Origin: Candidatus Absconditabacteria bacterium
GTDB taxonomy: Bacteria; Patescibacteriota; Gracilibacteria; Absconditabacterales; Absconditicoccaceae
DNA length: 64,000 nucleotides
Reading direction: 5' to 3'
NCBI GenBank assembly: GCA_028685875.1
Contig: JAQUDD010000004.1
Coordinates: 41,222-105,221, forward strand
The notes under the pieces were generated by a model. It was not told the DNA's origin, ran no database searches, and was given only the letters and a program-made list of their open reading frames with translations. Of this stretch, positions 27,488 through 39,695 are shown one piece after another (within the stretch, counting starts at the first letter, position 1; each line of letters starts with the position of its first letter). A program made the position numbers and the translations under genes.

Positions 27488-30400
27488 ATGAAAAATCTTT
27501 GCATTAAACACATCTGGAGATTATTGCTTGTTATTATCTTTGGATGGTTAGGAGTAGAGTCTTTCTTAGCCTATCTAGCTAACCATCAATATTATGGAAG
27601 TATGTTGGCTAATGGACAGAATTGGGGACTTTTGATTAGTGTTATTATTTCTAGCTGTATCCCGCTGCGATACCTTCTCAAGGCGAGAAAAATAAAGGTT
27701 GTTTCTTTGATTATTTCTCTCTTTTCTAGTGTAGCGCTCTTTGGATTACTCCATAGCTGGATAAAGGCTGAGACTCTAGGGTTTTGATGGTTAATTATGC
27801 TTTTCAACTTTGCTATCCTTTTTGGATTGGGACTTTATATCCTTATCTGATCTCTAGCGTTGGGAAGCCGGATTCAGAGAAAATGGATTACATTTAAAGA
27901 AATTAGATGGCAAGAATTATTATTGAGTTTCTGAATTGGACTCGTCAGCTTTTTGGTTATTATTCAGATTTTTTTGTGAATTGGGATATTCTATAGTATT
28001 GTAGCACGAATATTTTTCATTGGATTAGGGGTACTGATTCGATACGAGAGAGATCATTTGAAAAACTATGGAGAGATTGCTATGAAACCATTCCGTAGTC
28101 TTCAGGAGCAATGTAAAGAAAATAATCTCTGGGCCTATGTTATTCTAATCCTCCTTGGCATATCAATCGCTTACTATCTCTTTGGATTTCAGAATTCTTT
28201 TATTCCCTACTCAACAGCTTGGGATGCTAATCATGAGTATCTCTATATTCCAAAAATTCTCGCGGAGAATGCAGGTGTCTATCGAGGGAATAGCGTAGGA
28301 GGGGGAATCCCAGGATTTTGGCATCTCTTTATCACTTTTTTCTTTTCTCTGACAGGGGCTACTAACTGATGGTTTGGACTTGCTCCTGATACCATAGCTG
28401 TTTCCATGAATTTTCTCAGTGCAGTATTGGTATTGGTATTTGGTGTTGCATTACTCTTCCAAATTAGCGAATTCTTTGGTAAGAAGAGAGGAGAGAATGC
28501 GCTTACTGAGATAGAAGATAAAGCTGAAACAAAGGAGAAAAATATCCTAGTACAAAAAGGAGAAAAACATCCGAATCTTTTCGGAATTAGCATGGGACGG
28601 GGAACACTCCTTCTCTGGATGACCTCAGGAATGGGTGCATTTTTGGTCATGGTTGATAATAAAACCGATCTGGGAGTGATGGCCTTATCCCTACTCGCAC
28701 TCTTAGCAGGAGCGATTTTTCTCGGAAAAATAAAAGAGGAACACGAAGAAAAGAAAGAAAAAATGAAGTATATTATTATTGCAGGACTTTTCTTTGGATT
28801 TGCTTGTTTGGCAAAACCCACTGCTTTCGTTGATATTGCGCTTTTTGGAATATTTTTATTGGGACTTTGGTTTTCTCCGCTCTGTAGCTTGTGAGCGGGG
28901 ATATCGCTCATGGGAATATTAAGGCTTATGAATATCCTTACCTCTAGTTTCATGATTACCGAGATACAAGCATGGCGATTGATTGGTATTGGAATAGTAA
29001 TCCTCCTACTCGGAATAATTCTTGGGATTAGGAAGAAGAAGCAAAAACTCTGGACGACTCTTAGTTATCTTCTGAGTTTAGGTGTAAGTTTCTTGATAGT
29101 TCTTCTGCTTTTTAAAGCTCCATGGATTATTACCAGTCAGATTATTAATGATAGTTTTTCTCCAAGCCAAGTAATTAAAACGCTTTTTGCAAAAAGTACT
29201 TTGGAAGGAAATAAAGCTCTCCTTGCTACTAGTGGGGAATTAGAGGCATTGGAATTACAATCTCAGCTAAATCAAGAAGTGTTTGAAGAAAAGGGATTTT
29301 TAAACAACAATACACAAGTGGAATTCTGAAGATGTAGTAGTATTTATGATGAGGAGGAACTTTATGCGAACCTACAAGAAGTAAAATGAGGTGGATTAGT
29401 GGAGGATTTATGAAGGTATATTGGATATGGATGGAAAGAATTTTCCTCGGAAGATAATAGGATGTATTCCATTATGAAACTCTTTTTCCCCGTATCGGAG
29501 ACTTGTTATGGATTTAATCATGATGCTAAAATTCTCTGTAATAATGCAGAGGCGATAGATTCCTTTGATATCTCTCTCCTAAAAGAAATCTATGCAAACG
29601 AATTGAAAGATCAAAATTCTGAAGCTGGAATTTTAGTCAGGGCAGCTATTGAGGACTTTGATGCTAGGGAAGGAGTAAATGCATCCTCTTATACTGCAAG
29701 TGATTTTAGAGATCATAGTGTAGCGTTGAGACAATATTATCAATCTCATGCTATCAAATCTGATGCTACAAGCATTTCAATTCCCTATAGGTCTATCGTT
29801 CCTTTGAATATTGTCTTTAATCGATCACTTCAGAACCATAGCAGTTATTATACCGATATTGGTTTTGCTTGGATTCTTATCTTTATTCTTCTCTTGATCA
29901 GTCTTCCTGTTGCTCTCCTGCTGAGGGAAAAAGATTTCATTGCACTGAGTATAACAACACTCGCAGGATGGATAATCTGGTGGATTATTGGAAGTGCTAT
30001 CCTCTGGTATGGAACGGTATTAATCTCTTGGACAGCTATTACTTTATTGGTATTCTTTTTGAGAGTTGGAGAAAGACTTGGGAAGAACCCTAATCAACTC
30101 TGGATTATTATTCTGGTAGCTCTGATAGGTTTAGCAGGGATGGCTCAGATTTTTCTCAACTTTATGAGAATCGGATCCCAAGGAGCGAGTGGACCTTTTG
30201 TCTGGTATAAAGGAAACGTGGGGACGCAAAACTACATCAACGAAAATTTGCAGACGAAGGCCAAAACACAATACGGATACGGAGCTAAGGAAATCTTTGA
30301 TCTCCAATTTCCTCAGTATAACCCTATTATCAACGCACTAAAAGGAAGGGAGGATAAAGATTGAGTGATCGTTGCAGGAACATACATTCAGTACTTCTTG

Positions 30401-31138
30401 GATAATCAACAGAATCTAAGGATAGATGGAATGCTTGACAGCTTCCGAATTAATATCTCTGATTATGATCTTTGTAAAAGTTATCAAAGATTAAAAGCGG
30501 AGAATACGAAATATCTCATCATAGATCCAAATATTGGAACCGTGGGAATGGGCGAAGGAAATGAAACACTTTTCCACAGATTCTTCGCAAAACTCAGCGT
30601 AGATAACCAAAGGATTGAGGAAGACGGAACCCTTACAATGTTGATAAGAATGTATACCTACGGATATTTAGATTTAATTAGCACGAATAACATCGGAGCA
30701 CTCTATGCTTTTAGTTTGGATGACACAACCCTTAGGACATATTTTGGGGAGATAAGTGATGAAGAACTTATTCTCAAAAGAGCAAAATTAGTCGGTCTGA
30801 GGTATTTTTCTGGGGAAGCAGATAGTATCTTTTCTCTTATTGGGTCAATTTTTTCACAAAGAGTGATGAATGGCGAAGCAATCCAAGATATTGCGTCTAT
30901 TCTAGGAACTGAGATAGATGAATACAGAGTGAATTCTGCTATTGCCAGCATTCTCCAAGGGAAAACGCAATGAATAGAAGAATTGACTCAGGGGGAAAGA
31001 GTTGTGTTAATTCAATATCTTAATATCTATCAATCCTTTGCGTCAAACAACAATACTGCAGCGCAACAAATTATCCAGAATCTCCTCCTCAATAGTGTAA
31101 GTGGATCTAGTCAGGTTATTGCGTTGGAACTTAAATAA
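27488..31138 (+). CDS. Very large polytopic membrane protein, possibly GT-C-like
   Basis: 1216 residues, ATG 27488 to TAA 31136-31138, joined across at least eleven TGA codons read as Gly. There are many membrane spans in three groups (residues ~10-200, ~220-560 and ~790-910), a charged cytoplasmic loop (residues ~335-365, EIEDKAETKEKN), and large extracytoplasmic regions after the second and third groups. A segment after the first group (PYSTAWDANHEYLYIPKI) with acidic residues just outside a membrane helix is reminiscent of GT-C glycosyltransferases or oligosaccharyltransferases, but no motif is decisive. Several CGA codons lie inside hydrophobic helices (for example QAW-x-LIGIGIV), where Trp fits better than Arg. 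It has its own promoter. Confidence 0.7.
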
Positions 31139-31285
31139 TAGTCGGGATAGTTATAAGAGCCAATTTTTATACAAAGATCTCTCTAGGCATGGCGCTTGGG
31201 AGGTTTTTCGTGTTGAAGAACTTTTTGTATTGAGGATTCGTATTGAGGAAGTGATCAGAAAAATCAGAGCGGGAAGATAGAGATT

Positions 31286-34096
31286 TTACTTAAGCTTTTT
31301 CTTTTGAATTTGAATTTCTAGTCTTTGAATCTTTTCCTTTACCTCTTCCATCTCCTGCATTCTTGCGTGCAACTGGTCATTGGCGCCATAAGTTGTTAGA
31401 TTCCTTATCTGCATTCTAAGGTATTCAAGATGCTCACATTGATCGCGATATTCTTCTTCTATATCCTCCAAACTCTCTTTCTTTATTCCTGGGGATTGTA
31501 TCGCAGCTTTAATTCCAATCGTGATTCCCCCATCTGCTTCTTGTTCATATCCTAGTGGTTCTTGTTCATGGAGTCTTATATATTTAATCTCTATTATGTG
31601 AAGAATTTTTTTAAATATTCCTTCGTGTTCAGCAAAAAATTCTAGGAAATTTGGATCCGTTTTGAGGAAAAGGTGAATAGGCTCATGTTTCTTGATAGAA
31701 GTTCTTCGCTTTGCGATATATATCCTCTCGTACAAGGTATAGAGTTGTTTTTCTTGAAAAGATACAGGGAAATTGCGAAGACCCAGAAAAGATTCGCTGA
31801 GATTAACTTTAGTGAGTTCTGCCAATGCTTCTGCATAGCTTGGTACATAAGGAACTAGGATTTGGATCATAAGCTGAGAAATAAGGGAGAGTACCTCATT
31901 CTTTGCTGCACTTTCTTGATACTTCTGTACCTCCAAATATCGATTAAGGAATTTTTGCTGGATAAACTGTTGTCGTTTTGGAAAAAATTCAATAAGATCT
32001 TTTGTCGGAGTCAAACCAAGATATTCTTGATAGAGTGCGGAGAATTCCCCTAATATCCAAAAATCAAAAGCGTCAGCTTTTTCTTCTATGGTAGACAATA
32101 GTACCTCTGTTTTCTCAGAAGGGATTGCATTTGCTGAGATATATCTTACCCCATTCCAAATTTGGCGTAACAAGTTATCATACATCTTTATAATGGATTC
32201 TTCTATGTTCTGTTGGATCAAGAGACTGAGCCTTACCGCATTTTCTCCATAGTCTTGGAGAGAATTTTTGAGCTGTGTTGTTTGTAAAGAATAATAAGAA
32301 AATCTTTCCTTATTTTTATCGGGCAATGAAGGGAAAATCTCTAAGTTTTGGAGGGTATTTTTTCTTCAGAGACATAATTGGAGGAAAAATAAAGGAAGAA
32401 ATCAGTCTTTTTTTGCCGATTCAATATACATTTTTTCTGTATGTGGATAATTATATTCCTGCAGATAGAGGAGAAAGAGAAGGTTTACAACATCGCTATC
32501 AAATACCTCACCATATGCATGTTGCTCTTTCCCTCACAAAAATTTAGTGAGAGTAAAATGGTATTCTCCTTCCTCTTCTTGAAGGAATAAAGAACGTTCT
32601 ATCAATGAATCAATAGCATGCTCCTCACTTTCCTGATTAATAATAAAACATTGACGGAATGCCTCTCCCTCTTGTTGGCTAACGAGGTTTTCTTGGATGA
32701 GATCAGTAATTGCATTCTCCAAAACCGAGAAAGAACGAGAACATAAAGAGAAAATTCTTTCTGGATCTCCCTTAGCAGGATATCCTTCTTCTGCTAGACG
32801 AAAGAGGATATAATCAAAACAGATTTGTTGAGGATCTTTTCTCCTCTGAGCAATATCTGCAGGAGTATACATTGTTAGTTCTCCGGTCTCCTCTCTTCTC
32901 CATAAAGGAATACTATATCCCCAAGGCAATTGACGATTAAGTGTAATAGAGAGAGGTTTCTCCTCTCGTCCTAGGGAAAATTTGGCAAATTGAGGATGAT
33001 CTTCAAAAAATTGTTGCAAGATTTCCTTATGACTTTCTACATTGATAATTAACTCTGACAAAAGTAATGGATGGAGTAAGAGATTGGTTTCTGTATGGTA
33101 AGGAAGGTCTACTTCTTCTTCATATATTGCCCCTAGATTGGAAATATCTTTGAGAAATTGTAAAATATTAGGAGAGAAGTCTTTACGACTTTTCCCAGCA
33201 TATTCTCCTAGATATTCTGTATAGAATCCATCTTTGTCAAAGACGTAGTGATTTGTTGGTAACTGATGTTTCTTTGCCAAAAGAAGACTCTCTTGATCAT
33301 GTGCGGGACAAACTCTCTTTATCCCATTATCCAACGAAATATTTACACTCTCATCTCCGATAATAGGAATGGGTCTATTAACGATAGGAATTAATGCTCT
33401 CTTCCCAATCAGCTTTTTATATCTCTTGTCTTGGGGATGCACAAGTAGCGCAACATCTCCAAAGATGTGATCTAAAGTAAATGCACAAACAGGTAAAACA
33501 TCATTTTTCATTTCTACAAAATATTTGATGGTATAGTTTTTGCGGAGCTCCTTTTTGAACGTGATCTGAGAAAGGGGGATACTGGTTTGAAGCTCTAATG
33601 ACCAATAAGCAACATGATCGATTTGCTGAACATATCCTTTCTTCCAAAGGGTTTTGAAGGTAGTATGTATAAAGCGTAGAAAATCTCCTTCTTGGTCAAA
33701 AAATTTGTGGGAAGAAGAGAAGTTTGCATCAATGTTTTTGGTGTTTACTTTCGATATTTTTTGAGCGAGTGCGTTTGCATAGGTATGGAGTTTGTGGAAA
33801 CCTACCTGTTTAGGAATTTGACCCTTCTTTGCAAAGAAATCATACACCTGCTTGGTAGTCTGTATTCCGTTTTGTTGGAAGAAGAAAAGAAATTCTACTC
33901 AATCTGCTCCTTGGAGTTCAGAAAATCTATAGAAAAGGTCCTTTAGATAGAGAGAGTAGAAATGTCCTACATGTAGGGTTTGAGCTGCGGGGAGAAAGGA
34001 AGCAACTATTTTCGAAGGAGTAGAATGTTTTTCTTTGTATTGCTTTGACAAATTTTTGATATCTTTTGTTATATATTTTTTTGGAAATTTTTGCAT
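31286..34096 (-). CDS. Valyl-tRNA synthetase-like protein with degenerate motifs
   Basis: 936 residues, ATG 34096 to TAA 31286, through TGA at 33899 and 32534 and two more near 32400 and 32360. The architecture is that of ValRS. HVGH in TLHVGHFYSLYL stands in for HIGH. A CP1 editing domain has FGDVALLVHPQDKRYKKLIG and PIVNRPIPIIGDESV...CPAHD. It is followed by NRQLPWGYSIPLW, LLRQIWNGVRYIS and the anticodon-binding helices ending in a C-terminal coiled coil. However, the PPPNVTG start is FLPAAQT, TRPET is TLDHI, and the KMSKS region reads KNKERFS. CGA at 31940-31942 falls in FLN-x-YLEVQK, the family's CDWYLE Trp. It is either a fast-evolving ValRS or a paralogue. Confidence 0.75.
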
Positions 34097-34143
34097 AGAA
34101 AAGGCACTAAGATATAAAGGCTATAGATTACACAATATACATA

Positions 34144-35823
34144 TTACTCAGCATATCTATAAAGTCTAATCCCTCCATAAATCAGAAGAGAAACACAGAT
34201 TAAGAGGAGGATATCATCCATTGGTCCTACCTGAATTTTTTTTGCGCTCGTAATTTCCATCACTTGTCCATCAGCACAGGTTGCCTCTACTCGAAAATAT
34301 GCATACTGGTCTTCTTCAGCAGCATGATCAAAGGGATACTCATATCTAGTTTCTGTAGTAGTAAGTACCAAACTCTTGGAATCCACATCAAACGTTTCCG
34401 CTCTGTAAATACTATAACTAGTCGCATTTGGTATTTCATTCCATACAAGGTAATATTTATCTCAGATTTTCTCCGTTGTTACTCTGATCCCTTTAATTAC
34501 ACAGGTAGGAATAGCTTCGGGAATATCTATAATTACATTCCCTGTTATTATCCCCCCAGTAAGAGGAAGGTTTGTCCCTGTCTGTACTTGCACAGGAGGA
34601 ATATATTTGTAGATATCCGTTGAAGCACCATGATCTTTAGCCTCCCCCAGTAATGGTGTGATTTGAAAAAAATAGGTCTGTGTGGTATCTATTCCCTCAA
34701 AAATAATTTCCTGTTGGCTCGTCTCAGATCCTGAACCTAAAGATTCTTCTTCTGTTCCATATTGTACGAGATAGAGAGAAACTCCTGTTCCTACAAGTCA
34801 TCGACTTAATTTTAACTCCGTGGGATTTTGACCGACCGTGAATTGCACATTTTCTACCATAGGGGCATCATCAACGAAGAGAGAAGCTATTCCCGTATAG
34901 GTTTTGGTTTCTCCCATAGCAATAATTTCCAGGGAAACATCTATAGTCCCTGTATTGATGAGCATCAGATTCTTGGTGAAGAATCCGTCTCTACTTTTGT
35001 CTACTGGCACCTTTTGTCCATTACTAAGGAGAAGAGTTACTGAAGCAACAAGGTCATTTGTTTGTACCTCAAATAATATTCTATCTCCCAATCTTAGTCC
35101 TGTTGAAGGAGTAATGGAAATATTTTTAAATAAGTCATCCTGAAATGGAGCATACGTAAAGGATATTATCTCAGATTCTCCTAATAATTCTTTAAGATAA
35201 GATTCTACTATGATTTGTAAGGTATTAACGCCCTCTTGCATTCAAGAGTTTATAATCTTGGATAACTGTCCACCTTGGTCAAAGGATATTTGATCAATAA
35301 GTTGATTATTTAGATAGATTTGTGCAAGGCCATTAGGAAGATCTGGAGAGGAAGCAAGTAACAAGATTGATTTGTCGGTTTCTGCTGAATTGGGTAAAGG
35401 AGATAAAATTGCAATGGTTTTTTTTGTTGACTGAACACTTGTATCCTGCACATTAATCTGCGTAGAACCGACTATATCTTCGGAAAGACTTGCTGCTTTG
35501 AGAGTAAAAGTTCAGCTTTTTTTGATTTCTAATCCTTTACTCAAAGTCTTCTTTCCCATATCTTCAAGAGAAAAGGTATATCGCGCATGTGAGGGTAATA
35601 CATACTCACTTTTTTGTAAGCCATCGATACTAAGATAGACATCTCCAGTATATTGGGTATCTACTTGTCCATCTTTCATCACAGTAATAGTTACATCGAC
35701 AGGCTGGTTTTGTTGGAAAGTACTTGGAGAGACTTCAACAAGAAAAGAGGTATTGGATTGCTGTGCAAAGCTCAGTCCAAAGAACATCAATGATGTGATC
35801 AAGATTCCAAGATATTTTTTCAT
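34144..35823 (-). CDS. Secreted multidomain surface protein with C-terminal anchor
   Basis: 559 residues, ATG 35823 to TAA 34144, with TGA as Gly at 35512, 35242, 34798 and one near 34462. A signal peptide (MKKYLGILITSLMFFGLSFA) is followed by several beta-sandwich segments. The last resembles fibronectin type III (KIGDKYYLVWNEIPNATSYSIYR ... YEYPF, cited in parts). The end is a membrane helix (ILLLICVSLLIYGGIRL) and a short basic tail. It is therefore displayed outside the cell on a C-terminal anchor. Downstream in the same direction is the ValRS-like gene; upstream, 33 bases away, is another anchored protein. Confidence 0.8.
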
Positions 35824-35856
35824 CCGGTAACGGGATAGAATAAAGTAGAGTTAATT

Positions 35857-36354
35857 TTAGAGGTGTTCTGTTAGTTCTCCCAAATCTCCTATAGCATAAG
35901 GATAGGTCTCAAGCTGATTGGTGATATATTCTAGGGTAATATCTTTAGTCTCTCCTAAGAAGGGAATAATGAGTACCCCTTCATCCACATCTCCCTGAGA
36001 GAAGTTTGTTATCTGAAATATAATCTCTCCTGGTACATCCGAAATAATTTCGTAGCTATAGGGAGAGGTAATGAGAGATGTATCTATCGTTAATGCTTGA
36101 GGAGCATAAAGAAAAGAGGCAAACAATATTGCTTCTGACTGAAGAGGAGATGAGATAAATACCTCTATCTCATTATTAGATTTTTTGTAAGCAGCATCTC
36201 GTTTGAGCTCGGTCATAAATTGACGTTCCTGAAGATTAAGGATGCTGGCCGAGAGGTCTCTTGCATCATAGACCAAGAATGCAAAAAGGATTCCTAGAGT
36301 TATTCCAAGGACCAAAATAATAAGATGTTTACTAAGTGATTGAACTACTTTCAT
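35857..36354 (-). CDS. Anchored extracytoplasmic protein, unknown
   Basis: 165 residues starting at ATG 36354 (MKVVQSLSKH), because longer starts would add a hydrophobic stretch in the mltG-proximal intergenic region. One N-terminal membrane anchor (LIILVLGITLGILFAFLV), a short helix, then a beta-rich domain (EIEVFISSPLQSEAILFASF, PGEIIFQITNFSQGDVDEG). The ordering of strands recalls cohesin- or cadherin-like carriers, but there is no diagnostic motif. It lies 33 bases upstream of the larger surface protein, so the two are probably made together. Confidence 0.7.
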   Translation of the reverse strand: MKVVQSLSKHLIILVLGITLGILFAFLVYDARDLSASILNLQERQFMTELKRDAAYKKSNNEIEVFISSPLQSEAILFASFLYAPQALTIDTSLITSPYSYEIISDVPGEIIFQITNFSQGDVDEGVLIIPFLGETKDITLEYITNQLETYPYAIGDLGELTEHL

Positions 36355-36482
36355 GGTAGGGAAAATACAAAAACTATGAATTACTCGTAAATGTAGTAAA
36401 ATTGCAGTAAAAATCAAATCTATCTTGACAAAAAAATTGTGAAGAAATGGAAAATGTTAGAAGTTTTATTTCTGAGAATATT

Positions 36483-37538
36483 TTAAAGATATTTTTTATT
36501 AGCATTATGCTCAGTATTGGTTGTTGCATAATAAATTTTTCCATCGGTTCCGTGGAGATAGAAGAGATAGTTGGAACTCTGAGGGAATAAGACTGCTTTG
36601 ATGGTATCAAGATCAGGGTTTGAAATTGGAGTTGGAGGGAGACCTACGACTCTTCTCGTATTGTAAGGATTGGTAGTATCTGAGATATTCTTTGCGATCA
36701 CGGAAGGGGTACAACTACTATAGGGCTTTTTGAAATTATAACATAAGGTAATATCTGCCTCAATTCCCATTCAGATTTTTATTCTATTGTAAAAGATGCC
36801 TGCAACCGTGGGTTTATTTGCAGAGTTCTTTTCTTCTTTTTCTACAATGGATGCAAGAATAATCGCTTTGTATACCTCCAATCCATAATTAGACTGAATC
36901 GTAGAAAAATCTGAGCTATGCACGTCTCGCACCTTCTTTTTAAAGGTATTGAGCTGAATAGAGACAAGCTGCCGGACAAGATCCTGCCGGTTATCAAGAT
37001 AATAGGTATCTGGATAGAGGAATCCTTCCATACTGACCGCGGTTGAAGGGAGAAAATCAAATTTTTGGGAGAGCTCTTCTATCTTTGAGAGATTAGTCGT
37101 ATAAGAAATATAGTCTCCTTCTGTGATTAATCCTTTTGAAGTAAGGTCTGCATCAATGTCATAGATAGACCATCATTCAAGCACGGTGTAGGAAATGTAG
37201 TTTTTTTCTGGTCCTTTAGCAATATGTTCTAAAAACTCTATAGCTGTATAGGTACCACTAAGTGCATAGGTTCCTTCCTGGAGGGAAGTAAAGGACTCAG
37301 GATGTTGTCTCAGATACCACTTTAGCCAAAATACTTCTGCGGAAGAAAGATGTTCATAAAAAGCAGAAAGTGATGATCCTTTGGTTATTTCTACTTTCGT
37401 TTCCTCGAAAGAGAGATCTCTTGGTCCTCGTGCTGATCGTAGTCGAAGTAGCCCTCCTAGCGCAATTACCAAAAAAACTCGTATTCCTCCCCCAGATTTC
37501 TTTTTTGATGGTTTTGGAGTTCCAAATGTTCTTTTCAT
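36483..37538 (-). CDS. mltG: Endolytic peptidoglycan transglycosylase MltG
   Basis: 351 residues, ATG 37538 to TAA 36483, TGA read as Gly at 37173 and 36771 (the latter in NRIKI-G-MGIEAD, where the family has Gly or an adjacent residue). Motifs of the YceG/MltG fold: MEGFLYPDTYYL, the catalytic Glu in ASIVEKEE, AGIFYNRI, and YNTRRVVGLPPTPISNP. The N-terminal membrane anchor (VFLVIALGGLL-x-L-x-SA-x-GP) contains three CGA codons; read as Trp they complete a normal helix end, read as Arg they would put three charges there. It cuts nascent glycan strands and fits with the PBP2 and FtsW/RodA genes. CorA lies 17 bases upstream. Confidence 0.93.
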
Positions 37539-37555
37539 ATCAGCAGAATTGTTGA

Positions 37556-38485
37556 TTAAAACCGTTTTTTCTTTCTAAAATAGAGCATAGCAACTGCTGC
37601 AATTCCCACCATAGTGAAACACAGTAAAGTGAACGCCCAAGGATCATCTTGGAAGGGAAGATCCACATTCATTCCGTACATTCCACTTAATCGTGTGAGA
37701 ATTCAAAGGATTACTGTGAAGATAGTAAGGATGGAGATGACGTTATTCGTCTTCATGGTCGTAAGGGTATCGGAAACATCGAAAAGAGATTCTGTATTTT
37801 CCTTTACAATGGAGATTAAAGAGAGAATTTTATCAGTTTTATACTGAAGATCTTCAAAATATACATCGAGATCTCCTTCGTAAAAATTCATCGTTGCTAC
37901 CTGGAGTTCTCTAAGAATCTCTGTATGAGGAGAAATCAAATGTCTCATTAGTACTGCATTTCTTTTTTTAATCAAGAGTTCGGAAAGTAAATCATGACTA
38001 ATAGTACTACTATCCATTGCCTTATCTTCTATTTTTATGAGATCCTGAGAAAACTTTGTGAGTCCGATAAGTGCTTTATCATACATTGCATCGATAATCT
38101 TATAGAGGATATAATACGGAGAAAGCTTGAATTCCTCTGTTTCCCCATCTTCTTCAAGCTCTTTACGGTAGGTATCCTGAATACTCTGGATATTATTGGT
38201 TACGTGCGAAGTGACTGTAATAATAAAGTCCTTTCCCAAGATTGCATGAAGATGGTTGGCAAAGTGTTTCTTGGTTCTTGCGTTGTATTTTGGGAAACGC
38301 ATTACCAGAAAAATACAGTCATCATAGACATCAATTTTGTCCTGTGTGGTAAAATCCAAAAAATCCTGTTCAATAATCTCATGTAAATCATACTGATCTA
38401 CTAGGATATCTACATCTTTTTCTTTGGGATCAACGAAATGGGTCCAAGAGATTCCGCCTATTTTTAGAGTTCCACTATTCATCAT
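37556..38485 (-). CDS. corA: CorA-type magnesium/divalent metal channel
   Basis: 309 residues. A long soluble N-terminal domain (acidic alpha/beta, then the helical stalk with KFSQDLIKIEDKAMDS) is followed by two C-terminal membrane helices. The family-defining GMN motif appears as SGMYGMNVDLPF between them. TGA at 37703-37705 is Gly in the first helix (TVIL-G-ILTRLSGMYGMN); stopping there would remove the pore motif and second helix. The very short basic C-terminus (YFRKKKRF) is typical. It forms a pentameric channel in the cytoplasmic membrane. It lies 45 bases after the bPH2-like gene and 17 before mltG. Confidence 0.93.
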
Positions 38486-38530
38486 AGGGCTAATATTTAT
38501 CAGGTAAAGGAGATAAGTACGTCAAAAAAA

Positions 38531-39166
38531 TTATTCCTCATCTATTTCATAAAAATCTGATTTTTCTTCCAGATATTCTTTAATTACCTCACCAAGAGCA
38601 TCTACAAGTACATCGAAATTTTTCTGGTCACCCTCGAGGTCTTTTTCTATCTTTTGCTTTTGCTCTTCTTCATAATTTTGTTTATAGAGCATCATCTTGG
38701 CGACTTGCCTCTTGGGGGCAGATACGTCATGAAAAGAAAAGTCCACATTATTCCCTAGCTGAATAGTAATATCGCCTTTGCCAAAGAGTTTATCCCGTAG
38801 AGAGTTCTGACTATGAGACACGACATTGATTTTAGATCGATCAATGACTTCTGTCCTATATTCGAGAAGTCCTTCTCGGAGGAATACCGTTAGTTGATTT
38901 TTAGAGAACAGCAAACAATCAAGGTAGAGATTAAGAAACACAAAGACCCGACGAATAAAGAGCACAAGTCCTGCGATTCCTGCGATTCGTTTAACATACC
39001 ACACCTCTGGTGCAAAATATACTCCCAAAGCATAGCCCAGATATATAAGAAAAAGAAGAACACTATAGAGCAGGACTCCTCTCAAAAAGATGAAAGAACT
39101 ATGCCCAAGTATTTCTTCTGTTCCCTTTACATCAACATATCTTTGAATGAGATATTTTCTAAGCAT
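38531..39166 (-). CDS. Membrane protein with bacterial PH-like domain
   Basis: 211 residues. Two N-terminal membrane helices (residues ~28-50 and ~58-75) are followed by a PH-like beta domain (NQLTVFLREGLLEYRTEVIDRSKINVVSHSQ ... GKGDITIQLG, cited in parts) and a long acidic helical tail. The pattern, a helix pair followed by a strand set with a conserved R-x-x-I turn, is that of bPH2/YdbT-type proteins, whose role is poorly known. First gene of the corA-mltG direction; no TGA is used. Confidence 0.7.
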   Translation of the reverse strand: MLRKYLIQRYVDVKGTEEILGHSSFIFLRGVLLYSVLLFLIYLGYALGVYFAPEVWYVKRIAGIAGLVLFIRRVFVFLNLYLDCLLFSKNQLTVFLREGLLEYRTEVIDRSKINVVSHSQNSLRDKLFGKGDITIQLGNNVDFSFHDVSAPKRQVAKMMLYKQNYEEEQKQKIEKDLEGDQKNFDVLVDALGEVIKEYLEEKSDFYEIDEE

Positions 39167-39236
39167 TGATTATGAGATGCCTTGATAAAAGTCTATGTAT
39201 GAAACTCTCTCAAAGCACAGCAGAAAACCACCAAAA

Positions 39237-39470
39237 CTAAGCAGCTTTTTTCTGAGCTTCTTCAATTTTCTTTTGCTTTTCTAGATACTTTTCCATCATA
39301 CCTTTTACTACCTTTTTCACCTCCTTATTTTTATTGAAAGCTGGATGACATTGATAACAGGTTTCTACTTTGATTGGTCCTGCTACAGTGGCATTTACGG
39401 TAAAGGTAGCTCCACAGATACAGCTTACTTCTACATCTTTGTGATATGCAGGATGAATTCCTTTTTTCAT
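39237..39470 (-). CDS. rpmE: 50S ribosomal protein L31
   Basis: 77 residues, stop TAG. MKKGIHPAYHKDVEVSCICG and VETCYQCHPAF match L31; four Cys/His zinc ligands are present (CxC and CxxC). The C-terminal tail is a Lys/Ala-rich helix. It binds the large subunit near the central protuberance. It stands alone between the bPH2-like gene and the surface-protein terminator. Confidence 0.95.
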   Translation of the reverse strand: MKKGIHPAYHKDVEVSCICGATFTVNATVAGPIKVETCYQCHPAFNKNKEVKKVVKGMMEKYLEKQKKIEEAQKKAA

Positions 39471-39568
39471 TCAATTAGCAAATAATCTAAAAATTAGATT
39501 CCGAACGGAGTGAGTATATAAATTTTGATGTGGCTTTCAATAGCTTTTACTGAGAAAAGTCTTGTCTC

Positions 39569-39598
39569 AAAAAATCCCCCAAAGGGTTGGGAGATTTC
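39569..39598 (-). terminator. Terminator of the surface-protein operon
   Basis: On the minus strand, stem AAATCTCCCAA/TTGGGGGATTT (one mismatch/wobble) followed by six T, about 100 bases after the 499-aa surface protein stop. Confidence 0.8.
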
Positions 39599-39695
39599 TT
39601 GATAATGCGGTCAGGCATCTATTTTGTACTTCTCATGAGCATGAGCCAGACGAAGGGGAAGGGGTAATCTAGGACAACTGATTCTCTAGATGGAA

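Noticed and set aside
34540-34575. LPLTG sortase motif in the 559-aa surface protein
   Set aside because: It lies internally, far from the C-terminal helix and basic tail, so it cannot be a sorting signal.
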